Numbered from the stretch's first letter, positions 8,668-16,570 are shown. The stretch: DNA of 21,200 nucleotides from Desulfuromonadaceae bacterium (GCA_030639985.1 DAOWKG010000196.1:1-21200), one strand, 5' to 3'. Translations and numbers: made by a program. The notes: a model not told the origin generated them from the sequence alone.

Positions 8668-9573
8668 GTGCACGGACTCCTCCTTGTTGATAAGTCTGCG
8701 GGGATGACATCTCATGATGTTGTCCGTCAGGTCAGACGCATTTTCCATACCCGTAAAGTTGGCCATGCTGGCACTTTGGATCCTCTTGCCACTGGAGTTT
8801 TGCCGGTTGCTATTGGAGATGGTACTAAAATTCTCCAGTTTTTACTGGCAGAGGATAAATCTTATCGGGCAACATTCAAACTTGGTACTACAACTGATAC
8901 CCTTGATGCTGAGGGCCAAGTGGTGCTGGAACGTCCAATCCCTCCCGTCACCGAGGCAATTCTGGAACAAATTTTCACCCGATTCCGAGGTGAAATCGAG
9001 CAATTACCGCCAATGTTTTCTGCCTTAAAGCAGAATGGTGTCCCCCTGTATAAATTGGCTCGGCAGGGGAAAACTGTGGAGCGAAAATTGCGCCCGGTAG
9101 TTATTGAGCGGCTCGAATTGATCAGTCATGATCCGCAAACCATAACGATAGAAGTTGATTGTTCCAAGGGGACCTACATTCGTACCCTTGTCAGTGATAT
9201 TGGTGAGCAACTCGGTTGCGGGGCTCATTTAACGGTGTTACGTCGATTGCGAAGTGGTGATTTCAGTATCGACAGCTGTAATACCCTCGACAACTTATTG
9301 CTCCTGGATAATCCAGTATCGGCGTTATTATCCCTTGATGAGGCTTTAAGTAGTTGTCCGGCGGCACAATTAAATGGTGCCGCAGCAACAGCATTATCGT
9401 ATGGAATTCCACCGGAACTGCATCAGGTTGAGATAAGTAAAGATCTTAACGATGGTGATTTGGTCCGTTTGCGAATTGACGCTAAAATAGCAGCGGTAGC
9501 TTGTTATCAGCCCTTACGCCAGAAAGAAAAACGTGGTGATTTTGAACTGATACGGGTATTTGTAAGTCATTAA
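8668..9573 (+). CDS. truB: tRNA pseudouridine(55) synthase TruB
   Basis: Makes pseudouridine 55 in the T loop of almost all tRNAs. 301 aa. The N-terminal motif LLLVDKSAGMTSHDVV and the catalytic motif GHAGTLDPLATGVLP (nucleophile D38) are intact, followed by FRGEIEQLPPMFSALK and GTYIRTLVSDIGEQLG. The C-terminal part is the less conserved PUA-like region. The start is GTG 8668, 5 nt after nrnA, with no clear ribosome-binding site, so translation probably depends on coupling with nrnA. It appears to be the last gene before the gap upstream of rpsO. Confidence 0.95.
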   Translation: MHGLLLVDKSAGMTSHDVVRQVRRIFHTRKVGHAGTLDPLATGVLPVAIGDGTKILQFLLAEDKSYRATFKLGTTTDTLDAEGQVVLERPIPPVTEAILEQIFTRFRGEIEQLPPMFSALKQNGVPLYKLARQGKTVERKLRPVVIERLELISHDPQTITIEVDCSKGTYIRTLVSDIGEQLGCGAHLTVLRRLRSGDFSIDSCNTLDNLLLLDNPVSALLSLDEALSSCPAAQLNGAAATALSYGIPPELHQVEISKDLNDGDLVRLRIDAKIAAVACYQPLRQKEKRGDFELIRVFVSH

Positions 9574-9588
9574 AACAAAAGATTAATC

Positions 9589-9618
9589 TTTACATACGAA
9601 CTTTAACTGTGGTAAATA
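9589..9618 (+). promoter_or_regulatory. Possible rpsO promoter, weak candidate
   Basis: TTTACA at 9589-9594, an 18-nt spacer and TAAATA at 9613-9618 preceded by TGG, an extended -10-like context. The match at -10 is poor. A second -10-like hexamer GATAAT (9632-9637) lacks a good -35. A 14-nt perfect palindrome, AAAGATTAATCTTT (9578-9591), overlaps the -35 and could be an operator or chance. The 123-nt truB-rpsO gap is the likely place for a separate rpsO promoter. Confidence 0.3.
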
Positions 9619-9696
9619 TCGCAGCTCTGTAGATAATGTTTTAAACAGCCACGCCACTGGCTTTATTGTTTAATTGAACTAAAAAAGGAGATTAAC

Positions 9697-9963
9697 GTGC
9701 TCGGCACAGAACGCAAACAAGAAATCATTAAAGAGTATATGCGTCATGAAGGTGATACCGGTTCACCAGAAGTTCAAATTGCACTTCTTACCGAACGGAT
9801 TACCTATCTGACAGCTCATTTCAAAACCCACAAAAAAGATCATCATTCACGCCGTGGACTACTTAAAATGGTCGGCCAACGGCGGCGTCTGCTTGATTAT
9901 TTGATTAAGCAAGATGTTGGGCGTTATCGGACGATTATTAAATCTCTCGGTCTGCGTCGCTAA
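9697..9963 (+). CDS. rpsO: 30S ribosomal protein S15
   Basis: Primary 16S rRNA-binding protein of the small-subunit platform. 88 aa after a GTG start; AAGGAG at 9684-9689 is a strong ribosome-binding site. Family signature is intact: [33 protein letters not shown], then the [10 protein letters not shown] segment. It lies directly upstream of pnp, as in many bacteria, and is separated from it by the structured RNA region 9970-10067. S15 often represses its own mRNA; the 5' leader is too divergent for me to recognise such a site. Confidence 0.98.
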   Translation: MLGTERKQEIIKEYMRHEGDTGSPEVQIALLTERITYLTAHFKTHKKDHHSRRGLLKMVGQRRRLLDYLIKQDVGRYRTIIKSLGLRR

Positions 9964-9969
9964 AAATTG

Positions 9970-9997
9970 GCAGCATGTCCTCGGACATGCTGCTTTT
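9970..9997 (+). terminator. Hairpin terminator/processing site after rpsO
   Basis: Perfect inverted repeat GCAGCATGTCC / GGACATGCTGC, 10 bp closing a CTCG tetraloop, followed by only four T residues. The stem is very stable and the T-tract short, which fits partial termination with some transcription continuing into pnp. Confidence 0.75.
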
Positions 9998-10001
9998 CTA
10001 T

Positions 10002-10067
10002 TACCTGTATCTATGATAAGTGGTTGTGAATAGCCCTTATTCACCGATACAGGTATTTGTTTTTTTG
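10002..10067 (+). promoter_or_regulatory. Long branched hairpin with T-tract in the pnp leader
   Basis: The outer stem TACCTGTATC (10002-10011) pairs perfectly with GATACAGGTA (10046-10055). Inside it GTGAATA (10026-10032) pairs with TATTCAC (10038-10044) around a GCCCT loop. The helix is followed by TTTG and seven T residues to 10067. It could be an attenuator/terminator, an RNase III cleavage site, or both; PNPase autocontrol through an RNase III-cut leader helix is established in E. coli. Function here is inferred from structure and position. Confidence 0.6.
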
Positions 10068-10147
10068 GCTGAGGAGGCTGTCCGGAGAGAATTTCTGCAA
10101 AGCAGCAATTGTCTCAGGCCAACCTCCGATAGCTTTTTCTAAGCGAA

Positions 10148-10167
10148 GATTCCATATGGATGGAATC
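10148..10167 (+). promoter_or_regulatory. Hairpin just upstream of the pnp ribosome-binding site
   Basis: Perfect 8-bp stem GATTCCAT / ATGGAATC around an ATGG loop, ending 6 nt before the AAGGAG (10174-10179) of pnp. Its location suggests an influence on translation or on leader RNA stability; no direct evidence of function is visible. Confidence 0.5.
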
Positions 10168-10185
10168 GTATTTAAGGAGAACAAC

Positions 10186-12285
10186 ATGGCCTATAATAAG
10201 GTTGAAATCGAATTCAATGGTCAACCATTGACTATTGAAACTGGTAAAGTTGCCCGTCAAGCTGACGGTGCAGTTATTGTAACTTACGGCGAAACTAAAG
10301 TACTTTGTACTGTCGTTTCGGCCAAAAAAATGCGTCCGGGGCAGGATTTCTTCCCCTTGACCGTTAATTATGCGGAAAAATTCTATTCAGCCGGTAAAAT
10401 CCCCGGTTCTTTCTTCCGGCGTGAGCGTGGCACTACTGAGCGTGAGACTTTGATCTGTCGTCTCATCGACCGTCCGATGCGGCCACTATTCCCCAAGGGC
10501 TACATGTTTGAGACCCAGATCATGCCATCGGTTATTTCTGCCGATCTGATCAACGATCCAGACACTCTGGCTATGGTTGCGGCATCGGCATCGGTTGCTG
10601 TTTCCGGTATCCCGTTTGAAGGTCCAATCGCAGCAGTTCGAGTTGGTCGGGTTGAAGGTGAGTTGGTAGCTAATCCAACTCTCGAGCAAATTGAACAAAG
10701 TGATCTTGAGATCATCGTGTCCGGTTCCAAAGATGCGGTAATGATGGTTGAAGGTGAATCTGAGTTTTTCAGCGAAGCCGAGATGCTTGACGCAATTTAC
10801 TTTGGCCATGCTGCTCTGCAACCACTGATTGAAGTTCAGGAAGAACTTGCCAAGTTGGTCGGTAAAGAAATGCGGGTGTTTGAATCTCCAGTTGCTGACG
10901 AAGCTTTGGTTGCTAAAGTAACCGAACTGGCCGAAGCCAAGGTTGCTGTTGCTGCCAAGATTCAGACCAAGCAAGAGCGCTACGCTGCTTTGGGTGATAT
11001 CCGTACCGAAGTTAAAGAGCAATTGGCTGAAGAATTTGAAGGACGCGAAGAAGAAATTTCGGCTGCCCTTGGTGCAGTTGAGAAAAAAGTCATTCGTCTG
11101 ATGGTTACCAAAGATCGGGTACGGATTGATGGTCGCGATATGACCACTATTCGTCCCATCAGCTGTGAAATTGGGGTTCTGCCTCGCGCTCATGGTAGTG
11201 CTTTGTTTACCCGTGGCGAAACTCAAGCTCTGGTTGCTGCTACCTTGGGCACCGGAACTGATGAGCAGCGGATGGATAACATTCAAGGGATGGAGTTCAA
11301 GAAATTCCTCCTCCATTACAATTTCCCTCCATTCTGTGTTGGTGAAACCAGCATGCGTCTTTTCCCCGGTCGGCGTGAAATTGGCCACGGTATGTTGGCA
11401 GAGCGTAGTGCTGCACAGATTTTGCCAAAGCATGAAGACTTCCCTTATACCATTCGGGTCGTCTCTGACATTATGGAGTCCAACGGTTCTTCATCAATGG
11501 CATCGGTATGTGGTGCTTCCTTGTCGCTGATGGATGCTGGTGTTCCCGTTTCCGAAGCAATTTCGGGAATTGCCATGGGTCTGATTAAAGAGGGTGACGA
11601 TGTTGCTGTTCTGTCCGATATCCTTGGTGACGAAGATCATCTTGGCGATATGGACTTTAAAGTTACCGGTTCTGGTAGAGGTATCACTGCACTGCAGATG
11701 GATATTAAAATCAGCGGTGTGACTAAAGAGATCATGACGCAAGCATTGGATCAAGCACGTGAAGGTCGGATTCACATTCTTGGTGAAATGGCGAAAGCCA
11801 TTGATACACCACGTACCGAGCTTTCCAAGTATGCCCCACAAATTACCAGTATCAAGGTTAAATCTGATCAGGTAAGAACTGTTATCGGTGCTGGTGGTAA
11901 GAATATTCGTGGCATTATCGATGCTACCGGTTGTGCTATCGATATTGAAGACGATGGTACCATTAAGATCGCTTCTTCCGACGGTGAGGCAGCTAAGCAG
12001 GCAATCAAAATGATTCGTGATCTAACCCAGTCGGCAGAAGTCGATAAGCTCTATATGGGTAAAGTTAAAAAGATTATGGAATTTGGTGCTTTTGTTGAGA
12101 TTTTCCCTGGCACTGACGGTCTGGTTCACGTTTCCGAACTGGCTACAGAGCGGGTTCGTAATGTTACTGATGTTCTGAACGAGGGCGACGAAGTTCTGGT
12201 TAAGTGTATCGGGGTTGACCGCCAAGGTAAAATCAAGCTTTCTCGTAAAGCTGCCTTGGGGATGGAACTACCCGCAGAAGGATAG
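10186..12285 (+). CDS. pnp: Polyribonucleotide nucleotidyltransferase (PNPase)
   Basis: Phosphorolytic 3'-to-5' exoribonuclease and core of the RNA degradosome. 699 aa from ATG 10186, chosen because AAGGAG lies 6 nt upstream and the protein then begins [13 protein letters not shown], as expected; an open stretch of 43 codons further upstream is leader sequence. Domains: first RNase PH domain (about 1-210), helical linker (about 240-320), second RNase PH domain with [12 protein letters not shown] (catalytic D484, D490, K492), KH domain with [11 protein letters not shown] (566-576) and S1 domain (about 622-690). No residue is missing. The M16 protease gene often found after pnp is absent; dut follows instead. 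Confidence 0.97.
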   Translation: MAYNKVEIEFNGQPLTIETGKVARQADGAVIVTYGETKVLCTVVSAKKMRPGQDFFPLTVNYAEKFYSAGKIPGSFFRRERGTTERETLICRLIDRPMRPLFPKGYMFETQIMPSVISADLINDPDTLAMVAASASVAVSGIPFEGPIAAVRVGRVEGELVANPTLEQIEQSDLEIIVSGSKDAVMMVEGESEFFSEAEMLDAIYFGHAALQPLIEVQEELAKLVGKEMRVFESPVADEALVAKVTELAEAKVAVAAKIQTKQERYAALGDIRTEVKEQLAEEFEGREEEISAALGAVEKKVIRLMVTKDRVRIDGRDMTTIRPISCEIGVLPRAHGSALFTRGETQALVAATLGTGTDEQRMDNIQGMEFKKFLLHYNFPPFCVGETSMRLFPGRREIGHGMLAERSAAQILPKHEDFPYTIRVVSDIMESNGSSSMASVCGASLSLMDAGVPVSEAISGIAMGLIKEGDDVAVLSDILGDEDHLGDMDFKVTGSGRGITALQMDIKISGVTKEIMTQALDQAREGRIHILGEMAKAIDTPRTELSKYAPQITSIKVKSDQVRTVIGAGGKNIRGIIDATGCAIDIEDDGTIKIASSDGEAAKQAIKMIRDLTQSAEVDKLYMGKVKKIMEFGAFVEIFPGTDGLVHVSELATERVRNVTDVLNEGDEVLVKCIGVDRQGKIKLSRKAALGMELPAEG

Positions 12286-12292
12286 TTCTGAA

Positions 12293-12339
12293 TGATGATT
12301 TATCGATTTACTATTTAATCTTGTAAATAGTAATCATCA
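12293..12339 (+). other. AT-rich hairpin after pnp
   Basis: Inner stem TTACTATTT / AAATAGTAA (12308-12316 with 12325-12333) can be extended by TGATGA / TCATCA (12293-12298 with 12334-12339) across a one-sided bulge. There is no T-tract after it. It lies 7 nt past the pnp stop and may protect the 3' end of the pnp mRNA or be part of a tandem terminator with the next hairpin. Confidence 0.45.
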
Positions 12340-12353
12340 ATTGTTGTAATATT

Positions 12354-12389
12354 ATGGCTGGTGGAGAAGTAACATTCTTCACCAGCCAT
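12354..12389 (+). terminator. Long hairpin between pnp and dut, terminator-like without a T-run
   Basis: A 15-bp stem (ATGGCTGGTGGAGAA with TTCTTCACCAGCCAT, one G-T wobble) encloses a GTAACA loop. Only ATTTAT follows, so classical intrinsic termination would be weak. The dut ribosome-binding site begins 8 nt after the stem, so the hairpin lies in or next to the dut leader and may serve as an mRNA end, a processing site or a partial terminator. Confidence 0.55.
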
Positions 12390-12409
12390 TTATGCAGGAG
12401 CACAATTTA

Positions 12410-12868
12410 ATGCAAAAACCAGTAGTCCAGATAAGAAAACTTCATGCTGCTGCTAAAATTCCGGCATATATGACCGAACTTGCTGCCGGGATGGACATTT
12501 GTGCGTTATTAGATACAACCTTGATTGTTTCTCCCGGCCAACGGGTTTTGGTACCGACCGGATTAGCTTTTGCCATTCCGGCAGGATATGAAATACAGGT
12601 TCGACCCCGTTCTGGCTTAGCAATTAAACATGGGGTCGCACTGGTAAATTCTCCCGGAACTATTGATGCCGATTATCGGGGTGAGGTTGGTATCATTCTG
12701 ATTAATCACGGCAGTGAAGATTTTACTATCAACTCCGGTGATCGCATTGCTCAACTGGTGGTTGCACCGGTCTGTCAGGCAGAACTGGTTGAGGTTGATG
12801 CCCTTGATGTTACTCAACGTGGGGCAGGTGGCTTCGGTCATACCGGTCAAACTAGTCACGATGGTTAA
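12410..12868 (+). CDS. dut: Deoxyuridine 5'-triphosphate nucleotidohydrolase (dUTPase)
   Basis: Hydrolyses dUTP to dUMP and pyrophosphate, keeping uracil out of DNA and supplying dTMP synthesis. 152 aa, trimeric dUTPase length. The five motifs are visible: AAGMDICA (1), RPRSGLA (2), [14 protein letters not shown] (3, with the catalytic Asp), GDRIAQLVV (4) and [10 protein letters not shown] (5). Motif 5 has His where many family members have Ser (GFGSTG). The ATG at 12410 is preferred over one at 12392 because GGAG (12397-12400) sits between them with correct spacing. It is followed after 5 nt by the DUF493 gene. Confidence 0.96.
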   Translation: MQKPVVQIRKLHAAAKIPAYMTELAAGMDICALLDTTLIVSPGQRVLVPTGLAFAIPAGYEIQVRPRSGLAIKHGVALVNSPGTIDADYRGEVGIILINHGSEDFTINSGDRIAQLVVAPVCQAELVEVDALDVTQRGAGGFGHTGQTSHDG

Positions 12869-12873
12869 ATAAA

Positions 12874-13143
12874 ATGGAAAAATCGACTGCAGAAGAATTA
12901 CTTGAATTCCCCTGTCATTATCAGTTTAAAGCTATGGGGCTTGCAGGTGACAGGTTTAAAACCGCAATTGTGTTTGCGATTGAAAAATATGTTACTGTGC
13001 CAACTGATGCGGTGAAATGTCGACCTAGTGGTAAGGGCACTTATCAAGCGATTTCGGTGCTGGTAACCTTGCATAACTACCAACAGCTTACCGACATATA
13101 TGCCGAAATAAATTTGGTTGCCGACTTAAAAATGTTAATTTGA
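12874..13143 (+). CDS. DUF493 (YbeD-like) family protein
   Basis: 89 aa with the DUF493 pattern: LLEFPCHYQFKAMGLAG near the N terminus, RPSGKGTYQAISVLVT in the middle, and YQQLTDIYAEI followed by a short hydrophobic end. YbeD is a small ferredoxin-like-fold protein encoded near lipoate genes in E. coli; a regulatory ACT-like role has been suggested, but its function is not established. It starts 5 nt after dut and is probably cotranscribed with it. Family assignment is firm, function open. Confidence 0.85.
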   Translation: MEKSTAEELLEFPCHYQFKAMGLAGDRFKTAIVFAIEKYVTVPTDAVKCRPSGKGTYQAISVLVTLHNYQQLTDIYAEINLVADLKMLI

Positions 13144-13182
13144 TCAGATTTTCTTGATTTTGTCCTGTTCTGGAGGGTGCTA

Positions 13183-13791
13183 ATGTATTTATCTATCAAC
13201 CCCATAAATCCACAACCACGCTTGATTAAGCAGGTGGTTGAATCTTTGCAGCGTGGGGGGGTAATTATCTATCCGACCGATACCACCTATGGAATCGGTT
13301 GCGACATTTCCAATCGTCAGGCAATTAAGAGAATATTTCAAATTAAGCAGCGTGACCAACGCAAACCTTTCTCTTTCATTTGTAACGATCTAGCTGAGAT
13401 TTCTGATTATGCTCAAGTAAGTAATTTCGCCTTTAAAATTATAAAGCGGCATCTGCCCGGAGCTTTTACCTTTATCCTTGATGCCACTAAAATTGTCCCC
13501 AACTCTTTAAGCACCAAGCAAAAAACAGTTGGTATCCGAATTCCTGATAGCCCCATATGTCGGGCAATTGTTAGCGAACTTGGTCGTCCTTTAGTTACAA
13601 CCAGCGCGAATACTTCCGGTGATGACACCCCACAGGATCCCAGAGATATTGAAGATCAGATGGGAAAACTGGTCGATTTTGTAATCGATGGTGGTGTTTC
13701 GATGAATGAAGCATCTTCGGTGATCAGTCTCCTTAATGATCAACCTGAAATTCTACGCCAGGGTAGTGGTGACACTTCCTGGATAGATTAG
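13183..13791 (+). CDS. yciO: YciO/TsaC/Sua5 family protein (threonylcarbamoyladenylate synthase-like)
   Basis: 202 aa YrdC-fold protein. Family motifs: GGVIIYPTDTTYGIGCD, KQRDQRKPFSFICND, PGAFTFIL, VGIRIPDSPICRAIV and PLVTTSANTSG. The opening INPINPQPRLIKQVVE and the overall pattern resemble E. coli YciO more than TsaC, from memory of those sequences. TsaC/Sua5 make threonylcarbamoyl-AMP for the t6A37 tRNA modification; the activity of the YciO branch is less certain, so annotation as a synthase is a family-level call. The start is ATG 13183 with GGAGG at 13172-13176; a GTG at 13177 adjoins the ribosome-binding site and is unlikely. Confidence 0.88.
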   Translation: MYLSINPINPQPRLIKQVVESLQRGGVIIYPTDTTYGIGCDISNRQAIKRIFQIKQRDQRKPFSFICNDLAEISDYAQVSNFAFKIIKRHLPGAFTFILDATKIVPNSLSTKQKTVGIRIPDSPICRAIVSELGRPLVTTSANTSGDDTPQDPRDIEDQMGKLVDFVIDGGVSMNEASSVISLLNDQPEILRQGSGDTSWID

Positions 13792-13800
13792 TTCCCTGTT

Positions 13801-15105
13801 TTGTCGCCGTTCTCTGCTGTTACCAGACTTATTAGCTGCGATCCTGACCTACAACTACTATTGAACACCATTCAAAAAAGTGGTGACGATTACTGGCTGG
13901 TGGGTGGTTGTTTAAGAAACGCCTTCCTCGATATTCCTCAGATAGATATTGATATTGCAACTGCTGTTGATCCTACTGCTTTGGCGCAAAACTGGGCTAC
14001 CACTGTTGGCGGTAAATGGTTCTGGCTCGATGTTAACAGAAAGCAAAGTCGAGTCATCCTGCGCCACGGCCTTACTGTAGATTTCGCCCCCTTACGCGCC
14101 CCATCAATAATTGCCGACTTACAATTGCGTGATTTTACTGTCAATGCGCTAGCTTTACTGCTTGATGATTCTTTCCTTGAAGCCGATATCATTGACCCTC
14201 TGGGGGGGATAAATCATTTACAAAATCGGAAATTAATTACCTGTTCCACTCAAAGTTTCAACGCTGATCCGTTGCGGATGTTAAAAGGTATCCGTCATGC
14301 TGTTAGCCTCAATTTTACCTTGGCAGTAGCGACTCAGGAGCAAATCAAGGAGTCGGCACACTTACTGATAGCGTCTGCCGGAGAAAGAATCAGAACTGAA
14401 CTGGCTAAAATCTTTACCGCGCAAAATGTTGGCCGGGGGATTTCGTTACTTCTGGATACTGGTATTTGGGACGTAATAGCTGGATCGACAGGTAGTAGTT
14501 GGGATAAGACAACTACTATCGATGGAATCGAGAATCTCAGAAATAAGATTCTGGAAAAGGGGTTGGTGGTCCCAGCTAACCAGACCGATTCAGTTAGCCC
14601 GGATCAGTTTTCCCTGCCCGCTATTTTTTTGTTTGCTCGATTGTTTAAGCTGTATTGTCCCAACGACTTGTCCAGTTTGCTCCATGATAAACTCCGCTTC
14701 AGCCGTTATCAACAAGGGCAGATAGAGGCATTGCAGGTTGAGATAGATCCTGAATGGTTATCTCTTGCCGCTTCTGTCGAAGGGCGTCGGTCGCAAGCAT
14801 TACTGGTCGAGCATCTAGGCCATTTTGCGGTCGAAAAATTACTAAATTGGGGTGTTTATCGCGACCTTTTGTCTTTGATAAGGGTAGGGCAGCTACAGGA
14901 TTCATTTGTCGCCGAGCAGAAGCTGGGGCGAATTTCAGATCTTCTTAGCGGTAAGTTGTTAGACGAAATTTTGGGTGCCTCAAGATACAAGGAGATAGGT
15001 GAATGGCAGACAAAAATTAAGTTGGCTGAAGTCAGGGGAGAGGTCGCTACCGCAGCAGCAGCACAAAGGTGGTTGAAAGCTAATTTATCATTTGACAACA
15101 AATGA
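13801..15105 (+). CDS. CCA tRNA nucleotidyltransferase / poly(A) polymerase family protein
   Basis: Class II nucleotidyltransferase, 434 aa. The head domain has YWLVGGCLRN and the catalytic DxD in IDIDIAT, then LRDFTVNALAL, and the neck segment NADPLRMLKGIRHAV. These identify the family that adds CCA to tRNA 3' ends or A tails to RNA; which activity applies here cannot be read from sequence. The usual GGxxRD motif is GGCLRN, with Asn replacing Asp. The C-terminal half is poorly conserved. The only plausible start is TTG 13801, without a clear ribosome-binding site, 9 nt after the preceding stop and in the same frame as that gene. The last bases contain the -35 of the tRNA promoter. Confidence 0.88.
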   Translation: MSPFSAVTRLISCDPDLQLLLNTIQKSGDDYWLVGGCLRNAFLDIPQIDIDIATAVDPTALAQNWATTVGGKWFWLDVNRKQSRVILRHGLTVDFAPLRAPSIIADLQLRDFTVNALALLLDDSFLEADIIDPLGGINHLQNRKLITCSTQSFNADPLRMLKGIRHAVSLNFTLAVATQEQIKESAHLLIASAGERIRTELAKIFTAQNVGRGISLLLDTGIWDVIAGSTGSSWDKTTTIDGIENLRNKILEKGLVVPANQTDSVSPDQFSLPAIFLFARLFKLYCPNDLSSLLHDKLRFSRYQQGQIEALQVEIDPEWLSLAASVEGRRSQALLVEHLGHFAVEKLLNWGVYRDLLSLIRVGQLQDSFVAEQKLGRISDLLSGKLLDEILGASRYKEIGEWQTKIKLAEVRGEVATAAAAQRWLKANLSFDNK

Positions 15106-15121
15106 CCCCTATCACTATACT
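15092..15121 (+). promoter_or_regulatory. Sigma70 promoter of the tRNA-Gly gene
   Basis: TTGACA (15092-15097, consensus), 18-nt spacer, TATACT (15116-15121, 5 of 6). The following bases GCGCT are GC-rich, as in discriminators of stringently controlled stable RNA promoters. Transcription would start at about 15128, some 7 nt before the tRNA. The -35 lies inside the 3' end of the nucleotidyltransferase gene. Confidence 0.8.
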
Positions 15122-15134
15122 GCGCTCCACTAAT

Positions 15135-15210
<76 letters not shown>

Positions 15211-15219
15211 TTTAAAATT

Positions 15220-15256
15220 ACCCTGAATCCTTCGATTCGGGGTTTTTTGTTTTTTT
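15220..15256 (+). terminator. Rho-independent terminator of tRNA-Gly
   Basis: 10-bp stem ACCCTGAATC / GATTCGGGGT (one T-G wobble) with a CTTC loop, followed by T6-G-T7 (counting the last stem T). Confidence 0.92.
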
Positions 15257-15277
15257 AATATTTAGTAAAGTGAAGTA

Positions 15278-15451
15278 ATGGATATTTTAGAAGTTAAATG
15301 CCCTCGATGTGGTAAAAAGAGTATTTGGAGCGATAATCCTTCGCGACCATTTTGTTCCGAAAAATGCCGCATTATCGACCTTGGTAGCTGGGCAAGTGAG
15401 GAATACAGCGTCGATGGCGGTAGAGCACCGCAGCCTGATGACTATTATTGA
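15278..15451 (+). CDS. yacG: DNA gyrase inhibitor YacG, zinc-binding
   Basis: A 57-codon gene. The product has a CPRC (C8, C11) and CSEKC (C26, C30) zinc-binding set, followed by [14 protein letters not shown], the classic YacG ending that precedes a flexible acidic tail. In E. coli YacG binds GyrB and blocks gyrase activity. The start ATG is 22 nt after the tRNA terminator, with a weak GAAG upstream; no strong promoter is visible in that short space. queD begins 20 nt later, so yacG probably heads a yacG-queD-queE transcript. Confidence 0.92.
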   Translation: MDILEVKCPRCGKKSIWSDNPSRPFCSEKCRIIDLGSWASEEYSVDGGRAPQPDDYY

Positions 15452-15471
15452 TAACTGATTTGGAGAATTAT

Positions 15472-15843
15472 ATGTACCATTTAACTATTATCACCAATTT
15501 TGCCGCTGCCCATAATTTGCTTAACTACCAAGGTGATTGTGAAAACCTGCATGGTCACAACTGGAAAGTTGAAGTGACCGTCAAAGCAGAGACCCTTGAC
15601 AGTGCTGGACTGGGTATCGATTTTAAAATAATAAAAAAACACACCAAAGAAATCATGAATTATCTTGATCATAAATATCTCAATGATCTTGATGCTTTTA
15701 AAGGGATAAGTCCTTCATCGGAACATATTTCCCGATTTATCTATGATAGCCTCACCAAAAGTTTGGCCGAGTATGATGTCTGTTTAGATAAAATTACCGT
15801 TTGGGAATCTGACAATGCCTACGCTACCTATACCCAAAGCTGA
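15472..15843 (+). CDS. queD: 6-carboxy-5,6,7,8-tetrahydropterin synthase QueD
   Basis: Converts 7,8-dihydroneopterin triphosphate to 6-carboxytetrahydropterin, the second step of preQ0/queuosine synthesis. 123 aa. Zinc ligands are H14, H27 and H29 (FAAAHNL and LHGHNW); catalytic C23 lies in GDCENLHGH. The C-terminal part has LDHKYLNDL and TVWES. The start ATG 15472 has GGAG at 15462-15465; a TTG at 15448 inside yacG is rejected. It overlaps queE by 29 nt, so the two successive pathway enzymes are probably coupled. Confidence 0.95.
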   Translation: MYHLTIITNFAAAHNLLNYQGDCENLHGHNWKVEVTVKAETLDSAGLGIDFKIIKKHTKEIMNYLDHKYLNDLDAFKGISPSSEHISRFIYDSLTKSLAEYDVCLDKITVWESDNAYATYTQS

Positions 15844-16570
15844 TCTGATCGAAATTTTCTCTTCGATTCAAGGGGAGGGGCTTCTGGTTGGCAGCCGACA
15901 GATTTTCATCCGCTTCCCGGGGTGTAATTTAAGCTGTAGTTATTGTGATACCGATTTTCTACACTCAGACACTTGTCAGGTAGAGGCAAGTCCTGGATCC
16001 GGTATCCTTGAGGCCAAAAATAATCCCCTGAATCTCGAACAGATCACCGATCTATTATCTGGTTGGAGCCGTGATCTGCCGGGTGCTCACCATTCCATCA
16101 GTATTACCGGTGGTGAACCGCTGCTGCACCAACAAGTGCTCTCTTCATGGTTGCCGGCGCTGAGGAAGATTCTCCCCATCTATCTCGAAACAAATGGAAC
16201 TTTACCGACGCAACTGGAGTCACTGATTGAACATATTGACTGGGTTTCAATGGATATTAAGTTACATTCTCAGACCGGGGTGAGAACCGATTGGGATAGT
16301 CATCGTAAGTTTCTTGAGATTGCCGCTCAGGTACAATGTTATGTGAAGCTTGTGGTGGGGGAACAAACACCCGATCTCGAATTGCAATTGGCTGCAGATC
16401 TGGTTTCTGTGGTTGCAAAGGATATTTTAATTGTCCTGCAACCGGTGACGCTGAATGGTGAAATTGCAATATCTACCACCCGACTGTTACAGATGCAGGC
16501 TCTTGTCGCAGGGATCAATTCAAATGTAAGGGTTATTCCACAAACCCATAGATTTATGGGTGTTATGTAG
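15815..16570 (+). CDS. queE: 7-carboxy-7-deazaguanine synthase QueE (radical SAM)
   Basis: Radical SAM enzyme converting 6-carboxytetrahydropterin to 7-carboxy-7-deazaguanine, the step after QueD. 251 aa. N-terminal EIFSSIQGEGLLVGSRQIFIR is typical (seen here in two adjoining motifs), and the cluster motif is CNLSCSYC (C37, C41, C44, standard CxxxCxxC spacing). SITGGEPLLHQ (about 96-106) binds SAM, and the domain ends with VIPQTHRFMG. A Ser/Gly/Glu-rich insert of about 30 residues follows the cluster, common in longer QueE forms. ATG 15815 lies inside queD with GGGA upstream. Later pathway genes (queC, queF) are not in the window. Confidence 0.95.
   Translation: MPTLPIPKADLIEIFSSIQGEGLLVGSRQIFIRFPGCNLSCSYCDTDFLHSDTCQVEASPGSGILEAKNNPLNLEQITDLLSGWSRDLPGAHHSISITGGEPLLHQQVLSSWLPALRKILPIYLETNGTLPTQLESLIEHIDWVSMDIKLHSQTGVRTDWDSHRKFLEIAAQVQCYVKLVVGEQTPDLELQLAADLVSVVAKDILIVLQPVTLNGEIAISTTRLLQMQALVAGINSNVRVIPQTHRFMGVM

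Noticed and set aside
9647..9670. Hairpin AGCCA/TGGCT with T-rich tail upstream of rpsO
   Set aside because: The 5-bp stem is weak and lies in the rpsO leader; it may be part of a leader structure but cannot be supported as a terminator.
10057..10185. Upstream extension of pnp by 43 codons from a TTG
   Set aside because: It would lie in the T-tract and hairpins of the leader; ATG 10186 has a strong ribosome-binding site and gives the normal N terminus.
10486..11433. 315-codon minus-strand frame inside pnp
   Set aside because: It is antisense to an intact, highly conserved PNPase; the sequence is unlike any family I know and lacks a ribosome-binding site.
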